This document shows, one piece after another, positions 1-5,828 of a stretch of DNA of 12,257 bases (position 1 is the first letter of the stretch; each line of letters starts with the position of its first letter). Both the position numbers and the translations under genes were made by a program. The DNA lies in contig DBBX01000021.1 of the NCBI GenBank assembly GCA_002292815.1, positions 1 through 12,257 of the forward strand, written 5' to 3'. The DNA is from Thiotrichaceae bacterium UBA973. Its GTDB lineage: Bacteria > Pseudomonadota > Gammaproteobacteria > Eutrophobiales > Eutrophobiaceae. Below the pieces are notes generated by a model, which searched no databases, was not told where the DNA came from, and was given only the letters and a program-made list of their open reading frames with translations.

Positions 1-488
1 TTATTTTGGACTGAATCGACGACTTCTTTAGGGTTTCCCGATGCTGTCGTCGGCGACCACAGTGCTCGCTCATAGGTATAGGCTTGAGGTTCAATCTCAG
101 CTGCCTCTGCGGCTGAGATCATTTTTAATTCAACATTATTAACTTCTGCCCGCCGCGCTAATTCGTCTAGGCCATCAAGTTCTTCTTCATTTCGAGCAAC
201 AACCAATTTGCCACATTGATTGAGTGTCAGGTTATTTTCTTCGCAATATTGTCGCCAGGCAAAATTACCGTCTCGACACAACCTGGCTTTTAATGAATCT
301 GCTGTATAGTAAAAACCGGCATGCAACACACCACTATTACGACCACTCGAATGCATGCCCGGTTGATTTTCTTTTTCAAGAATAGAAATTGTTGCGTCAG
401 GGAACTGCTTCTTGATTTCCAGGGCTATTGTCAGCCCAACAATGCCTGCGCCAATGATTAGAAAATCAGGGTGTTTATTTGATGTCAT
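1..488 (-). CDS. lhgO: L-2-hydroxyglutarate oxidase-type FAD-dependent oxidoreductase, N-terminal part (gene cut by the window edge)
   Basis: Reading leftward from an ATG at 488-486, an uninterrupted frame of 162 residues runs off the window. It opens with a Rossmann FAD-binding fold: a beta strand leading into GAGIVG (G13, G15, G18) and an acidic residue closing the second strand (E38 in ILEKE). This is followed by SGRNSGVLHAGFYY at about 48-61 and SLKARLC at 65-71, which are hallmark segments of the LhgO/YgaF branch of the DAO superfamily. Family members oxidise L-2-hydroxyglutarate to 2-oxoglutarate and pass electrons to the membrane quinone pool. The gene starts only 6 bases after the moaE stop, so it is probably the third gene of a moaD-moaE-lhgO transcript, although no clear Shine-Dalgarno sequence precedes it. 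The C-terminal substrate domain lies outside the window, so substrate assignment rests on the N-terminal half only; a related FAD amino-acid dehydrogenase is the alternative. Confidence 0.82.
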   Translation of the reverse strand, partial: MTSNKHPDFLIIGAGIVGLTIALEIKKQFPDATISILEKENQPGMHSSGRNSGVLHAGFYYTADSLKARLCRDGNFAWRQYCEENNLTLNQCGKLVVARNEEELDGLDELARRAEVNNVELKMISAAEAAEIEPQAYTYERALWSPTTASGNPKEVVDSVQN

Positions 489-494
489 ATGAAT

Positions 495-932
495 TTAATA
501 ACCGGGCGTGTTTTTTTCAACCCATTTTGCGCCTGAGTTTGTTTCTTCTTTTTTCCAGAATGGCGCACCGGATTTTAATTGTTCCATTATTGCACGACAG
601 CTTTCAAAGGCATCCTTGCGGTGTGCAGTCCATGTCGCGACTAAAACAATATCTTCGCCTATATTCACCTTGCCGATTCGATGCAATATTAATACATCAA
701 GTAGCTTCCATTTTTCGATTGCTTCTTTTGCTATCGTTTCGAGATGTTTTTCTGTCATCCCCGGATAATGCTCCAGCGTCATATGCGTTACTTTTTTGTC
801 TTCGTTAAAATCACGCATTGAACCGACAAAATTTGCGGTTGCGCCGTACTTTCCAACGATATCCAGACTATCCAGATAATATTGCATTTCCGCATAGGCA
901 TTAAACGGCTTTTTTCGAATCTCTATCAACAT
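495..932 (-). CDS. moaE: molybdopterin synthase catalytic (large) subunit MoaE
   Basis: MoaE is the large subunit of the cytoplasmic molybdopterin synthase, which inserts two sulfurs, delivered as the MoaD thiocarboxylate, into cyclic pyranopterin monophosphate to make molybdopterin. The 145-residue length is normal for the family. Visible family segments are GATANFVGSMRDFNED (30-45), LEHYPGM (53-59), HRIGKVNIGE (84-93) and the C-terminal LKSGAPFWKKE (119-129). K120 and K127 fall at the positions of the two active-site lysines of the E. coli enzyme (K119 and K126). The start codon is three bases after the moaD stop, and its GGAGG ribosome-binding site lies inside the last codons of moaD, so translation of the two subunits is probably coupled. 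Expression is likely from the divergent promoter region before moaD. Confidence 0.97.
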   Translation of the reverse strand: MLIEIRKKPFNAYAEMQYYLDSLDIVGKYGATANFVGSMRDFNEDKKVTHMTLEHYPGMTEKHLETIAKEAIEKWKLLDVLILHRIGKVNIGEDIVLVATWTAHRKDAFESCRAIMEQLKSGAPFWKKEETNSGAKWVEKNTPGY

Positions 933-935
933 AGC

Positions 936-1172
936 TCAGCCTCCAGTCACAGGTGGGAAAAAAGCAACCTCATCCCCTGTTTTAAGTTGATATTCTGATT
1001 TCACATACTCCATATTGACGGCCATCATGACGTTATCAAACTCTATATTCTTTCTTTTGATGATCGACTGCCACAGCGAATCAACAGAGCTGCCTTCTTC
1101 AATATCGACGACAGAATTGGCCTCGCCTATCACTTCACGGAGGCTGGCAAAATATTTAACAGATACTTGCAT
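936..1172 (-). CDS. moaD: molybdopterin synthase sulfur-carrier (small) subunit MoaD
   Basis: This is a 78-residue ubiquitin-fold sulfur carrier. It begins with the beta strand VSVKYFASLREVIG, has LKTGDEVAFFPPVTGG at the end and terminates exactly in Gly-Gly. That exposed diglycine is adenylated by MoeB and converted to a thiocarboxylate, which donates sulfur to MoaE for molybdopterin formation. The size and the GDEVAFFPPVTGG end are typical of the MoaD/ThiS family; the moaE neighbour makes MoaD rather than ThiS the right name. It is the first gene of the leftward Moco operon and is divergent from moaC across about 63 bases. The moaA and moaB genes are not in the window. Confidence 0.96.
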   Translation of the reverse strand: MQVSVKYFASLREVIGEANSVVDIEEGSSVDSLWQSIIKRKNIEFDNVMMAVNMEYVKSEYQLKTGDEVAFFPPVTGG

Positions 1173-1210
1173 ATGATTGATTAAAGTCTTTATTTGAGTA
1201 GTATTAATGG

Positions 1211-1242
1211 ATTATATCAAAGAGATAATAGTGAGATGTCAA
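1211..1242 (-). promoter_or_regulatory. candidate promoter for moaD-moaE-lhgO
   Basis: On the minus strand there is a perfect TATAAT at 1216-1211 and a perfect TTGACA at 1242-1237, but the spacer is 20 bases, longer than the 16-18 preferred by sigma-70. An overlapping GATATA at 1218-1213 would give 18 bases. Transcription from the TATAAT box would begin near 1204, leaving a leader of about 32 bases before moaD. The TTGACA lies over the moaC start codon, so the two divergent genes would share their control DNA. The box matches are seen; promoter function is inferred. Confidence 0.35.
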
Positions 1243-1709
1243 AATTAACGCATTTTAACGATCATGGTGCAGCTCACATGGTTAATATTGGGGAAAAATC
1301 AGTCACACATCGCATTGCGGTTGCTACTGGTCTCATCTCAATGGAGAAAGAAACATTAGCATTAATCAAAGAAGGCAGTCATAAAAAAGGAGATGTCCTT
1401 GGCATAGCAAGAACAGCAGGGATTATGGGGGCAAAAAAAACTTCCGAGCTGATACCACTGTGTCACCCACTTTCACTGACTCACATCAATATCGATTTAA
1501 CCGTTAATGAAGATGACTGTTCAATCCTTTGCGAATGTCGTGCCGAAACAGAAGGCAAAACCGGAGTAGAAATGGAAGCGCTGACCGCCGTTCAGGTTAC
1601 CTTATTGACCATTTATGATATGTGTAAAGCAGTCGACCGCGGCATGACTATCTCTAACGTCCAGTTGTCTGAAAAATCGGGTGGAAAATCTGGGCATTGG
1701 AAACGATAA
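1236..1709 (+). CDS. moaC: cyclic pyranopterin monophosphate synthase MoaC
   Basis: MoaC converts 3',8-cyclo-7,8-dihydro-GTP, made by MoaA, into cyclic pyranopterin monophosphate, the precursor that MoaD/MoaE sulfurate. The ATG at 1236 gives 157 residues and places K51, H77, D128 and K131 exactly at the numbers of the E. coli catalytic and binding residues. They sit in HKKGDV, LIPLCHPL and TIYDMCKAV, and the KSGGKSG tail is also canonical. An in-frame TTG at 1194 would add 14 residues that do not look like the family and is rejected. The upstream ribosome-binding signal is weak (GTGAG just before the ATG). The gene is divergent from moaD and is followed by about 190 bases without a gene. Confidence 0.96.
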   Translation: MSKLTHFNDHGAAHMVNIGEKSVTHRIAVATGLISMEKETLALIKEGSHKKGDVLGIARTAGIMGAKKTSELIPLCHPLSLTHINIDLTVNEDDCSILCECRAETEGKTGVEMEALTAVQVTLLTIYDMCKAVDRGMTISNVQLSEKSGGKSGHWKR

Positions 1710-1764
1710 AACCAGTCATTTCTTAAGAAATTAAATTACAGCAATGAATATAGTCAACTAAAAC

Positions 1765-1795
1765 ACAGTAACCTACTGTAATTAATGGTTTTTTT
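1765..1795 (+). terminator. possible terminator after moaC
   Basis: ACAGTA (1765-1770) and TACTGT (1774-1779) are perfect inverted arms around a three-base loop, and a run of seven T follows at 1789-1795. The stem is short and the T-run is nine bases away, so this is a weak candidate for an intrinsic terminator. The rest of 1710-1903 holds no gene that I can see. Confidence 0.3.
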
Positions 1796-1903
1796 AAAGC
1801 ACGACAACACATAACACCTTGAGTATACTTACGCACAATTAATAGCTAGGTAACAACACTTAGCACTTTTTAAGTTAGAAATCATGTATGGAGTATTTTA
1901 AAA

Positions 1904-2191
1904 ATGGGTACGTATAAAACCGATTCACAAACCAATAGAAGTCACGGTATTCTCAAGTACCCGCGTACTGAAGTTGAATTTATTAATATATTGGATCACT
2001 TCGTCGGTAGACACATAGAAAAAGCCGTTGCGCATTTTGGCGTGCCAGAAGACGAGGTAGACTTAACAGGCGGTGCCAAGGCTATAAAATTCACTAAGTC
2101 AGCAGCATCGTTTAACAGCAAATGCACCTTTATGATCAATAACGTAGGTGCTATCACAGAATATAATTTTGAGCGCGGCGAATTAGCCTAG
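1904..2191 (+). CDS. uncharacterised 95-residue protein
   Basis: I do not recognise this family. It looks like a real gene: it has an ATG with GGAG ten bases upstream (1890-1893), sits alone between two intergenic regions, is followed by a hairpin, and its composition is normal for a soluble protein. There is no signal peptide or membrane segment. Residues 1-22 are polar and probably flexible; 23-47 (TEVEFINILDHFVGRHIEKAVAHFG) can form a helix; 48-55 are acidic. The second half alternates hydrophobic residues like beta strands, with one Cys (C74) in CTFMINNVGAITEYNFERG. That pattern (C-x-F-x-I, a glycine turn, then an aromatic strand and Gly) faintly resembles the C-terminal repeat of some small secreted proteins, which is only an impression. 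It faces the H4MPT-type operon tail to tail. Confidence 0.7.
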   Translation: MGTYKTDSQTNRSHGILKYPRTEVEFINILDHFVGRHIEKAVAHFGVPEDEVDLTGGAKAIKFTKSAASFNSKCTFMINNVGAITEYNFERGELA

Positions 2192-2212
2192 GCGTCGTTT
2201 ACTTTATCTTTT

Positions 2213-2244
2213 CGACTGATGCCCTCATTATTGGTCATCAGTCG
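2213..2244 (+). terminator. hairpin between convergent genes, probable terminator
   Basis: CGACTGATG (2213-2221) and CATCAGTCG (2236-2244) form a perfect 9-bp stem around a 14-base loop, with U-rich sequence (TATTTGATGTATTT) after it on the plus strand. It lies 22 bases after the stop of the 95-residue gene and overlaps the stop codon (2240-2238) of the convergent dehydratase gene. It can serve as terminator for the plus-strand gene and may limit read-through in both directions, though the minus side lacks a U-run. Confidence 0.6.
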
Positions 2245-2627
2245 TATTTGATGTATTTAAACCTTGGGTCCTCTGGTGTGCCATCAAGAGAACTGTCTTC
2301 ATTTTTACTAGGCTGCCATTGAATTACCTCTTCAATCTTCAAAGCTAATTCAAAATCTTTATCAGTTATACCTTTTGCAGCATGATTCATAAGCTTTACC
2401 GTAACAAAGGCATAAGATACCGTTAAGTCTGGATGATGCCAGGCGGCCTCTGCTAAATGGCCAACCGTGTTCACAACCATCAAAGTTGCCTTCCAGCCAC
2501 TGGTTTTATATTTTCGTCGTATCCAACCACCTTCAAAATGCCACTCGGGTAACTCGTCTTTCAAACGTGCTTCTATTTCTTCTTCAGAGTATGTTTCGTC
2601 TTTTCCTGCTTTACGCCATTGAGCCAT
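2238..2627 (-). CDS. pterin-4a-carbinolamine dehydratase-like protein
   Basis: The 129-residue protein carries the PCD/DCoH core. AAWHHPDLTVSYAFVTVKLMN... contains H64, H65 and H82, with the same 17-residue spacing as the catalytic histidines of the mammalian enzyme, followed by GITDKDFELALKIEEV. Classical PCD dehydrates 4a-hydroxytetrahydrobiopterin. Here there is no phenylalanine hydroxylase, and the gene is last in an H4MPT/methanofuran-type operon, so a role in pterin metabolism for H4MPT is the better inference. It has about 27 residues beyond the usual core end (from about 103, rich in charged residues, ending RFKYIKYD), and its N-terminus is also slightly long. The start codon lies within the upstream mfnB-like gene (17-base overlap), which suggests translational coupling. 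Confidence concerns the family; the substrate is unknown. Confidence 0.85.
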   Translation of the reverse strand: MAQWRKAGKDETYSEEEIEARLKDELPEWHFEGGWIRRKYKTSGWKATLMVVNTVGHLAEAAWHHPDLTVSYAFVTVKLMNHAAKGITDKDFELALKIEEVIQWQPSKNEDSSLDGTPEDPRFKYIKYD

Positions 2628-3354
2628 TGCTTAAAACCTCATCTCTATATTCTGCATCACCATAATTGATGGCATTTTCTTGTGTAATTGCTTTTCTTAT
2701 CTTGGAAATATTCTTTGTCACTATTGATTTCACTCTGTCGTTTTTAGAACAAAGTGCCCCGCGGAAACCTAAATAGTCTGCATCAATATCTAACAATGAA
2801 CTTATGTCTTCATATCTTAACGAACCCGCAAGCCCGGTCACTAAGCCATGAGATTTTGCTAACTGGACAAACTCAGCTAACTGCTGACAGTTTAGTAAAG
2901 AAAGTAAATTTTTATCTGATTTGTTTTTAGTATCCAACATAACACCACTAATGCCGCTTTTCATTAAAGCATCCAAAGAAGCCAGGCTAGAAAAATTTTC
3001 TGCAAACAGCACAACAATTACTTTTATTTTCTGTTCTGAGGCTTTATTTAAAACCTCAATAAAAAGTTCATTTGCATTATCATCAAATAAACCGACCTTG
3101 ACATAATCAACCCCGGTTTTTGCCATACTCACTATTAGCTCGTATAAAACGGGGTTATTGGGTTCAATATCGCCAATGGTTGCACTAGTAAGACATGCTC
3201 CGGAGATCAATTCAACTATCTCTGCAACAACATTAGTATCTAGTGCGCCTAAGGCGCCTAGCTCAGGGTTTTTCATATCAATAATATCGACACTATCATT
3301 GAGGACAAGCTGTGCTTCCTTTATAGAAGTAACACTTGCAAGCATGCCGGTCAT
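2611..3354 (-). CDS. mfnB: (5-formylfuran-3-yl)methyl phosphate synthase, MfnB/DUF556 family
   Basis: MfnB makes the furan precursor of methanofuran, 4-(hydroxymethyl)-2-furancarboxaldehyde phosphate, from two glyceraldehyde-3-phosphate molecules; aerobic methylotrophs use a methanofuran analogue in formaldehyde oxidation. The 247-residue TIM-barrel-type protein shows IIDMKNPELGALGA with K28, YVKVGL with K86, VMLDTKNK with D141 and K145 (the D-x3-K spacing of the archaeal active site), GLAGSLR (174-180) and GFRGALC (196-202). These match the lysines and aspartate reported as essential in the Methanocaldococcus enzyme, as I remember it. A second in-frame Met is residue 4, so the true start may be three codons later. 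The start overlaps the DUF447 stop by four bases (ATGA), and the stop lies inside the next gene. Confidence 0.88.
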   Translation of the reverse strand: MTGMLASVTSIKEAQLVLNDSVDIIDMKNPELGALGALDTNVVAEIVELISGACLTSATIGDIEPNNPVLYELIVSMAKTGVDYVKVGLFDDNANELFIEVLNKASEQKIKVIVVLFAENFSSLASLDALMKSGISGVMLDTKNKSDKNLLSLLNCQQLAEFVQLAKSHGLVTGLAGSLRYEDISSLLDIDADYLGFRGALCSKNDRVKSIVTKNISKIRKAITQENAINYGDAEYRDEVLSNGSMA

Positions 3355-3926
3355 ACTATTTTTTCCTTAGTAGATTCTTGTCTATATGACTCGATTCTTT
3401 CCATTAACCAAGCCCATGCAACTCTCTCATTTTCTCCAGCAGTCTTATCGATTGCGATCGTCAGGTATTCTATTTCCTGTTCTATTTTGTCTTTCGTCAA
3501 CATATGTAAACGACTCACTAATATTGCCGCTTCCAGTACCGCAGACTGAGCACGATTAAAACCTTGAAACGGCCTATGATTGATTTCAACTATCTGTTTA
3601 CAATAAAATCGAGGTCTTAACTCATCATCTTCAATCCTTTCTAGATGCAGTTCTAAATGGCTTAATGCCGCCGCTAAACGTTGCGTTTCTATCTTTTCAG
3701 TAGGCACTAATGGCCAATCTTTACGTCCCGTCAAACAACCGGCAAAAATACGAACATCATCGACCCGATTGATTACAGCTGATTTGTTACGCTGAATGTT
3801 TTCCAAGGTTGCCGATGGTTTAAATGGTGCGATAACAATCAGACCCGATTCTTCTCGAATACCCATCGGCGCGATATGAGTAGAACCATCCTCATTCGTC
3901 GTTGTAACGATAATTTCCTGAATCAT
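3351..3926 (-). CDS. DUF447 family flavin-binding-like protein of the H4MPT gene set
   Basis: This 191-residue protein begins MIQEIIVTTTNEDGSTHIAP and continues MGIREESGLIVIAPFKPSATLENI, AVINRVDDVRIFAGCLTGRKDWP and, later, HRPFQGFNRAQSAVLEAAIL. These segments identify DUF447, an FMN-binding split-barrel-like domain (about 1-115) with a helical C-terminal part (about 125-185). Homologues occur in methanogens and in H4MPT-using methylotrophs, which points to a step in H4MPT or methanofuran biosynthesis. I know of no settled reaction, so none is assigned. A flavin-dependent redox or structural role is an inference from the fold. It overlaps the genes on both sides by four bases (ATGA at 3926-3923 and at 3354-3351), so it is translated in step with its partners. 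There is no signal or membrane segment. Confidence 0.85.
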   Translation of the reverse strand: MIQEIIVTTTNEDGSTHIAPMGIREESGLIVIAPFKPSATLENIQRNKSAVINRVDDVRIFAGCLTGRKDWPLVPTEKIETQRLAAALSHLELHLERIEDDELRPRFYCKQIVEINHRPFQGFNRAQSAVLEAAILVSRLHMLTKDKIEQEIEYLTIAIDKTAGENERVAWAWLMERIESYRQESTKEKIV

Positions 3927-5401
3927 TTTTTTTCTTTCTTTTGTTTGCGACTGGCTTTTAATGTACTGCCTTCTTTTTTATATTCTGCTGTCTCTTTACG
4001 CAATGCTTTCATTGAATGTGCGGCACGAGAATCATCATCTTTTTGTTCTTCTGTTTTTGTATCAACTGCAGCGCCCCAATCAAGTTCTTCATCCTGCATG
4101 TAATTCTTGCCTAATTGCCAGGCAACCTGTGCCTTGCCTAACTCTACGCCCATATAAAATGCATGTGGTGCATCATCCTGTAATAAATCCAGTTTAGGAA
4201 ACAACTCAAAAGGATTTGTATCTGCATTAATGCCGTCACGATTATATACATGTAGTCCTGCTTCACTCACCTGAATTCGATAGCTGGGATCCTTCACCTC
4301 TTTGGAAATCTCATTAATTTCCGCTTCGCTATACGGAAAGGGTTTGCGCGCATGCATACCTAATAATGAACTATCCAAACCTTTAGGCAAGCTAGTATCT
4401 CTTCTTGCGGCGTACATCATACGACGCGCCTTATCGGCCTCCCGAATAGCGGAACGACAATGAGGACTGACCTCGGTCGCTAATACAGCATCCAACTGCA
4501 TTTCAGAAATCAGCCCAAACAGCATCGCATTTATGCCGGTAGTATCAGCTTCAGTTAACTCTGTCAGGTTGCCAACACCCATCATGATTTTAATATCAGG
4601 ACAATTTTGACGTAATTCATGATAACGAATGATGGATTCAGTAAAACCAAAATGAATCGGGTCTAATATCGCATCGGCATAAAAAGGCCGGTCTTTCCCT
4701 GAAAGGTTTTCAATAGCACGGTATAAGGAGGGCATGTCGCCATGCGTTTCTGCTATCAAGATGGGAATTGATTCAACCTCATCGGCTATCCAGAGCGTAC
4801 TTTCTTTTAGGCTTAGTAAATAGTCGGCCCCTGCCCGACCACCGCGTAATAAGTCCTCCTCTTCAAGCGAATCGACGCTCACTTTGAAGCCACTATCATG
4901 CAATGCTTGTACAGTATCTTCCAAATGAGGAAAAGGTGTATCGGGTAAGCAGCCAATATCAATCACATTTGCACCATCGCGGCGGTATTTTTCTGCCCGT
5001 CCAAGGATGTTTTCGATTGTCACCATCGGTGCATCGACAATCTCAGCAAATATATCAACATCATACTGGCTGAGATCAATGGGTTTACAATCGCGTCCAA
5101 AAAAGACCGGCAGGTCTTTTAAATCTATGGGGCCACGTACACACTCGATGCCTAGTGCCTCGGCAGTGACTGACAAATCACCACGGCATAGACCCGGTAC
5201 AATAATACGATTCACCCCTTTTAAATCTACCAGTCTCCTGGCAAGCATTTGTGCCGTCATCAAAGCGGCAACGCTGACGCCAATATTCCTGATCTCGTAG
5301 GTGAATTCAGTTGGCGCCATGTCCTCGAGAATTCTTTGCAGACGCTTTTGTGCGAGTTTTCCAGTGAGAAACAGGATGTGTTCTTGATTAGATTCGTGCA
5401 T
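3923..5401 (-). CDS. dihydropteroate synthase-like protein with pterin-binding domain (DUF6513 type, H4MPT gene set)
   Basis: The 492-residue protein has an N-terminal domain (about 6-110, starting EHILFLTGKLA, with IIVPGLCRGDL at 66-75) and then a pterin-binding barrel (about 115-345). Recognisable segments are ANVIDIGCLPDTPFPHLED (144-162), KVSVDSL (173-179), DAILDPIHFGFT (243-254) and IMMGVGNLTELTEADTTGIN (272-291), followed by a C-terminal region of about 100 residues. It is distinct from true DHPS and is typical of H4MPT-using bacteria; its exact reaction is not established to my knowledge. A lysine- and glutamate-rich tail (about 450-492, ending KASRKQKKEKK) follows the conserved part. 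It is the first gene of the four-gene leftward operon and overlaps the next gene by four bases. The ATG at 5401 suits the family's N-terminus, but no Shine-Dalgarno sequence precedes it. Confidence 0.87.
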   Translation of the reverse strand: MHESNQEHILFLTGKLAQKRLQRILEDMAPTEFTYEIRNIGVSVAALMTAQMLARRLVDLKGVNRIIVPGLCRGDLSVTAEALGIECVRGPIDLKDLPVFFGRDCKPIDLSQYDVDIFAEIVDAPMVTIENILGRAEKYRRDGANVIDIGCLPDTPFPHLEDTVQALHDSGFKVSVDSLEEEDLLRGGRAGADYLLSLKESTLWIADEVESIPILIAETHGDMPSLYRAIENLSGKDRPFYADAILDPIHFGFTESIIRYHELRQNCPDIKIMMGVGNLTELTEADTTGINAMLFGLISEMQLDAVLATEVSPHCRSAIREADKARRMMYAARRDTSLPKGLDSSLLGMHARKPFPYSEAEINEISKEVKDPSYRIQVSEAGLHVYNRDGINADTNPFELFPKLDLLQDDAPHAFYMGVELGKAQVAWQLGKNYMQDEELDWGAAVDTKTEEQKDDDSRAAHSMKALRKETAEYKKEGSTLKASRKQKKEKK

Positions 5402-5409
5402 TGCGATGC

Positions 5410-5415
5410 ATTATA
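5410..5415 (-). promoter_or_regulatory. candidate -10 box for the H4MPT-type operon, implying a nearly leaderless mRNA
   Basis: A perfect TATAAT reads leftward at 5415-5410, only nine bases from the ATG at 5401. Transcription would begin near 5403, leaving about two leader bases. This fits the absence of any Shine-Dalgarno sequence. The -35 region at the proper distance is poor (TCTCAA at 5438-5433), so an activator or a different promoter is possible. Confidence 0.35.
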
Positions 5416-5577
5416 AGCAGCTGTGGCTTGATTTGAGAGTACTATTTTTATTGTAACATGTGGTTGCTATGAACCATAACAAACGAATTAAAACATCCAC
5501 TCATGACTAAAAGACATATTTAATCTATCTATTATATACTTTAAGTTAATATCTTATGTTACTGTTTTTTGTATATT

Positions 5578-5606
5578 TTTAATTTGATTTTAATGCTTTT
5601 TATAGT
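5578..5606 (+). promoter_or_regulatory. weak candidate promoter of pqqA
   Basis: TATAGT (5601-5606) matches five of six consensus -10 positions, with a poor TTTAAT (5578-5583) 17 bases upstream. The start would lie near 5613, just before an inverted repeat. The weak -35 would suit an activated promoter. No experimental support is visible. Confidence 0.3.
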
Positions 5607-5620
5607 CTGGCATGAATATA

Positions 5621-5634
5621 GCTCTAGTTAGAGC
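5621..5634 (+). promoter_or_regulatory. inverted repeat in the pqqA leader
   Basis: GCTCTA-GT-TAGAGC is a perfect inverted repeat 33 bases before the pqqA ATG. In DNA it looks like a small dimeric operator. In RNA it would form a 5-bp stem with an AGTT loop, followed eight bases later by six T (5643-5648), which is not close enough for a standard terminator. Its position just downstream of the candidate start fits either a repressor site or a leader structure. Confidence 0.4.
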
Positions 5635-5667
5635 ATTAAAACTTTTTTACTCTTTAGGAGAAATACA

Positions 5668-5742
5668 ATGAAATGGTCTACACCTGAATATAACGACATT
5701 CGTTTTGGCTTCGAAGTCACCATGTATATTAATAACAAATAA
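5668..5742 (+). CDS. pqqA: PQQ precursor peptide PqqA
   Basis: This is a 24-codon gene, easily missed because of its size. PqqA is the ribosomally made substrate of PQQ synthesis: PqqE, with PqqD as chaperone, cross-links the conserved glutamate and tyrosine side chains, and those two residues supply the carbon and nitrogen of PQQ. The peptide begins MKWSTPEYNDIRFGFE and continues VTMYINNK; E16 and Y20 stand in the required E-x3-Y arrangement, and FGFEVTMYI is the family signature. A strong Shine-Dalgarno sequence AGGAG (5656-5660) sits seven bases upstream, as expected for a peptide needed in quantity. It is followed by a 166-base gap with a hairpin before pqqB. Confidence 0.97.
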   Translation: MKWSTPEYNDIRFGFEVTMYINNK

Positions 5743-5828
5743 GCTTGGTCAAAAACTTAATTTCTGAAACATTCGCTATAAGCACTTATCGATATTGGCA
5801 AACCAGTATCTTTTACTATGTTATATTT

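Larger units (their letters stand above)
5402..5667. other. AT-rich divergent control region between the H4MPT-type operon and pqqA
   Basis: This 266-base region separates two divergent operons and contains no gene that I can support. Besides the two promoter candidates, it has an inverted repeat TGGTT/AACCA (5461-5465 and 5472-5476), a possible regulator site. The stretch 5500-5600 is very AT-rich. Shared regulation of the H4MPT-type and PQQ operons from here is plausible but inferred only from the arrangement. Confidence 0.5.

Noticed and set aside
479..808. Plus-strand open frames opposite moaE
   Set aside because: They are antisense to a well-conserved gene and their products show no domain.
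1194..1235. Upstream TTG start for moaC
   Set aside because: It adds 14 residues unlike the family; the ATG at 1236 aligns the catalytic residues with E. coli numbering exactly.
1719..1732. Palindrome ATTTCTTAAGAAAT after moaC as a terminator
   Set aside because: AT-only arms with little stability and no T-run; noted as chance in AT-rich DNA.
2921..3370. Plus-strand open frames opposite the mfnB-like gene
   Set aside because: Shadows of a conserved coding sequence, with low-complexity hydrophobic products.
3876..5300. Plus-strand frames opposite the DUF447 and DHPS-like genes
   Set aside because: Antisense to conserved domains; no family match and no suitable start signals.
5397..5410. TGCAT/ATGCA inverted repeat over the DHPS-like start codon as a regulator site
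   Set aside because: Five-base arms are common by chance; mentioned only with the leaderless-start observation.
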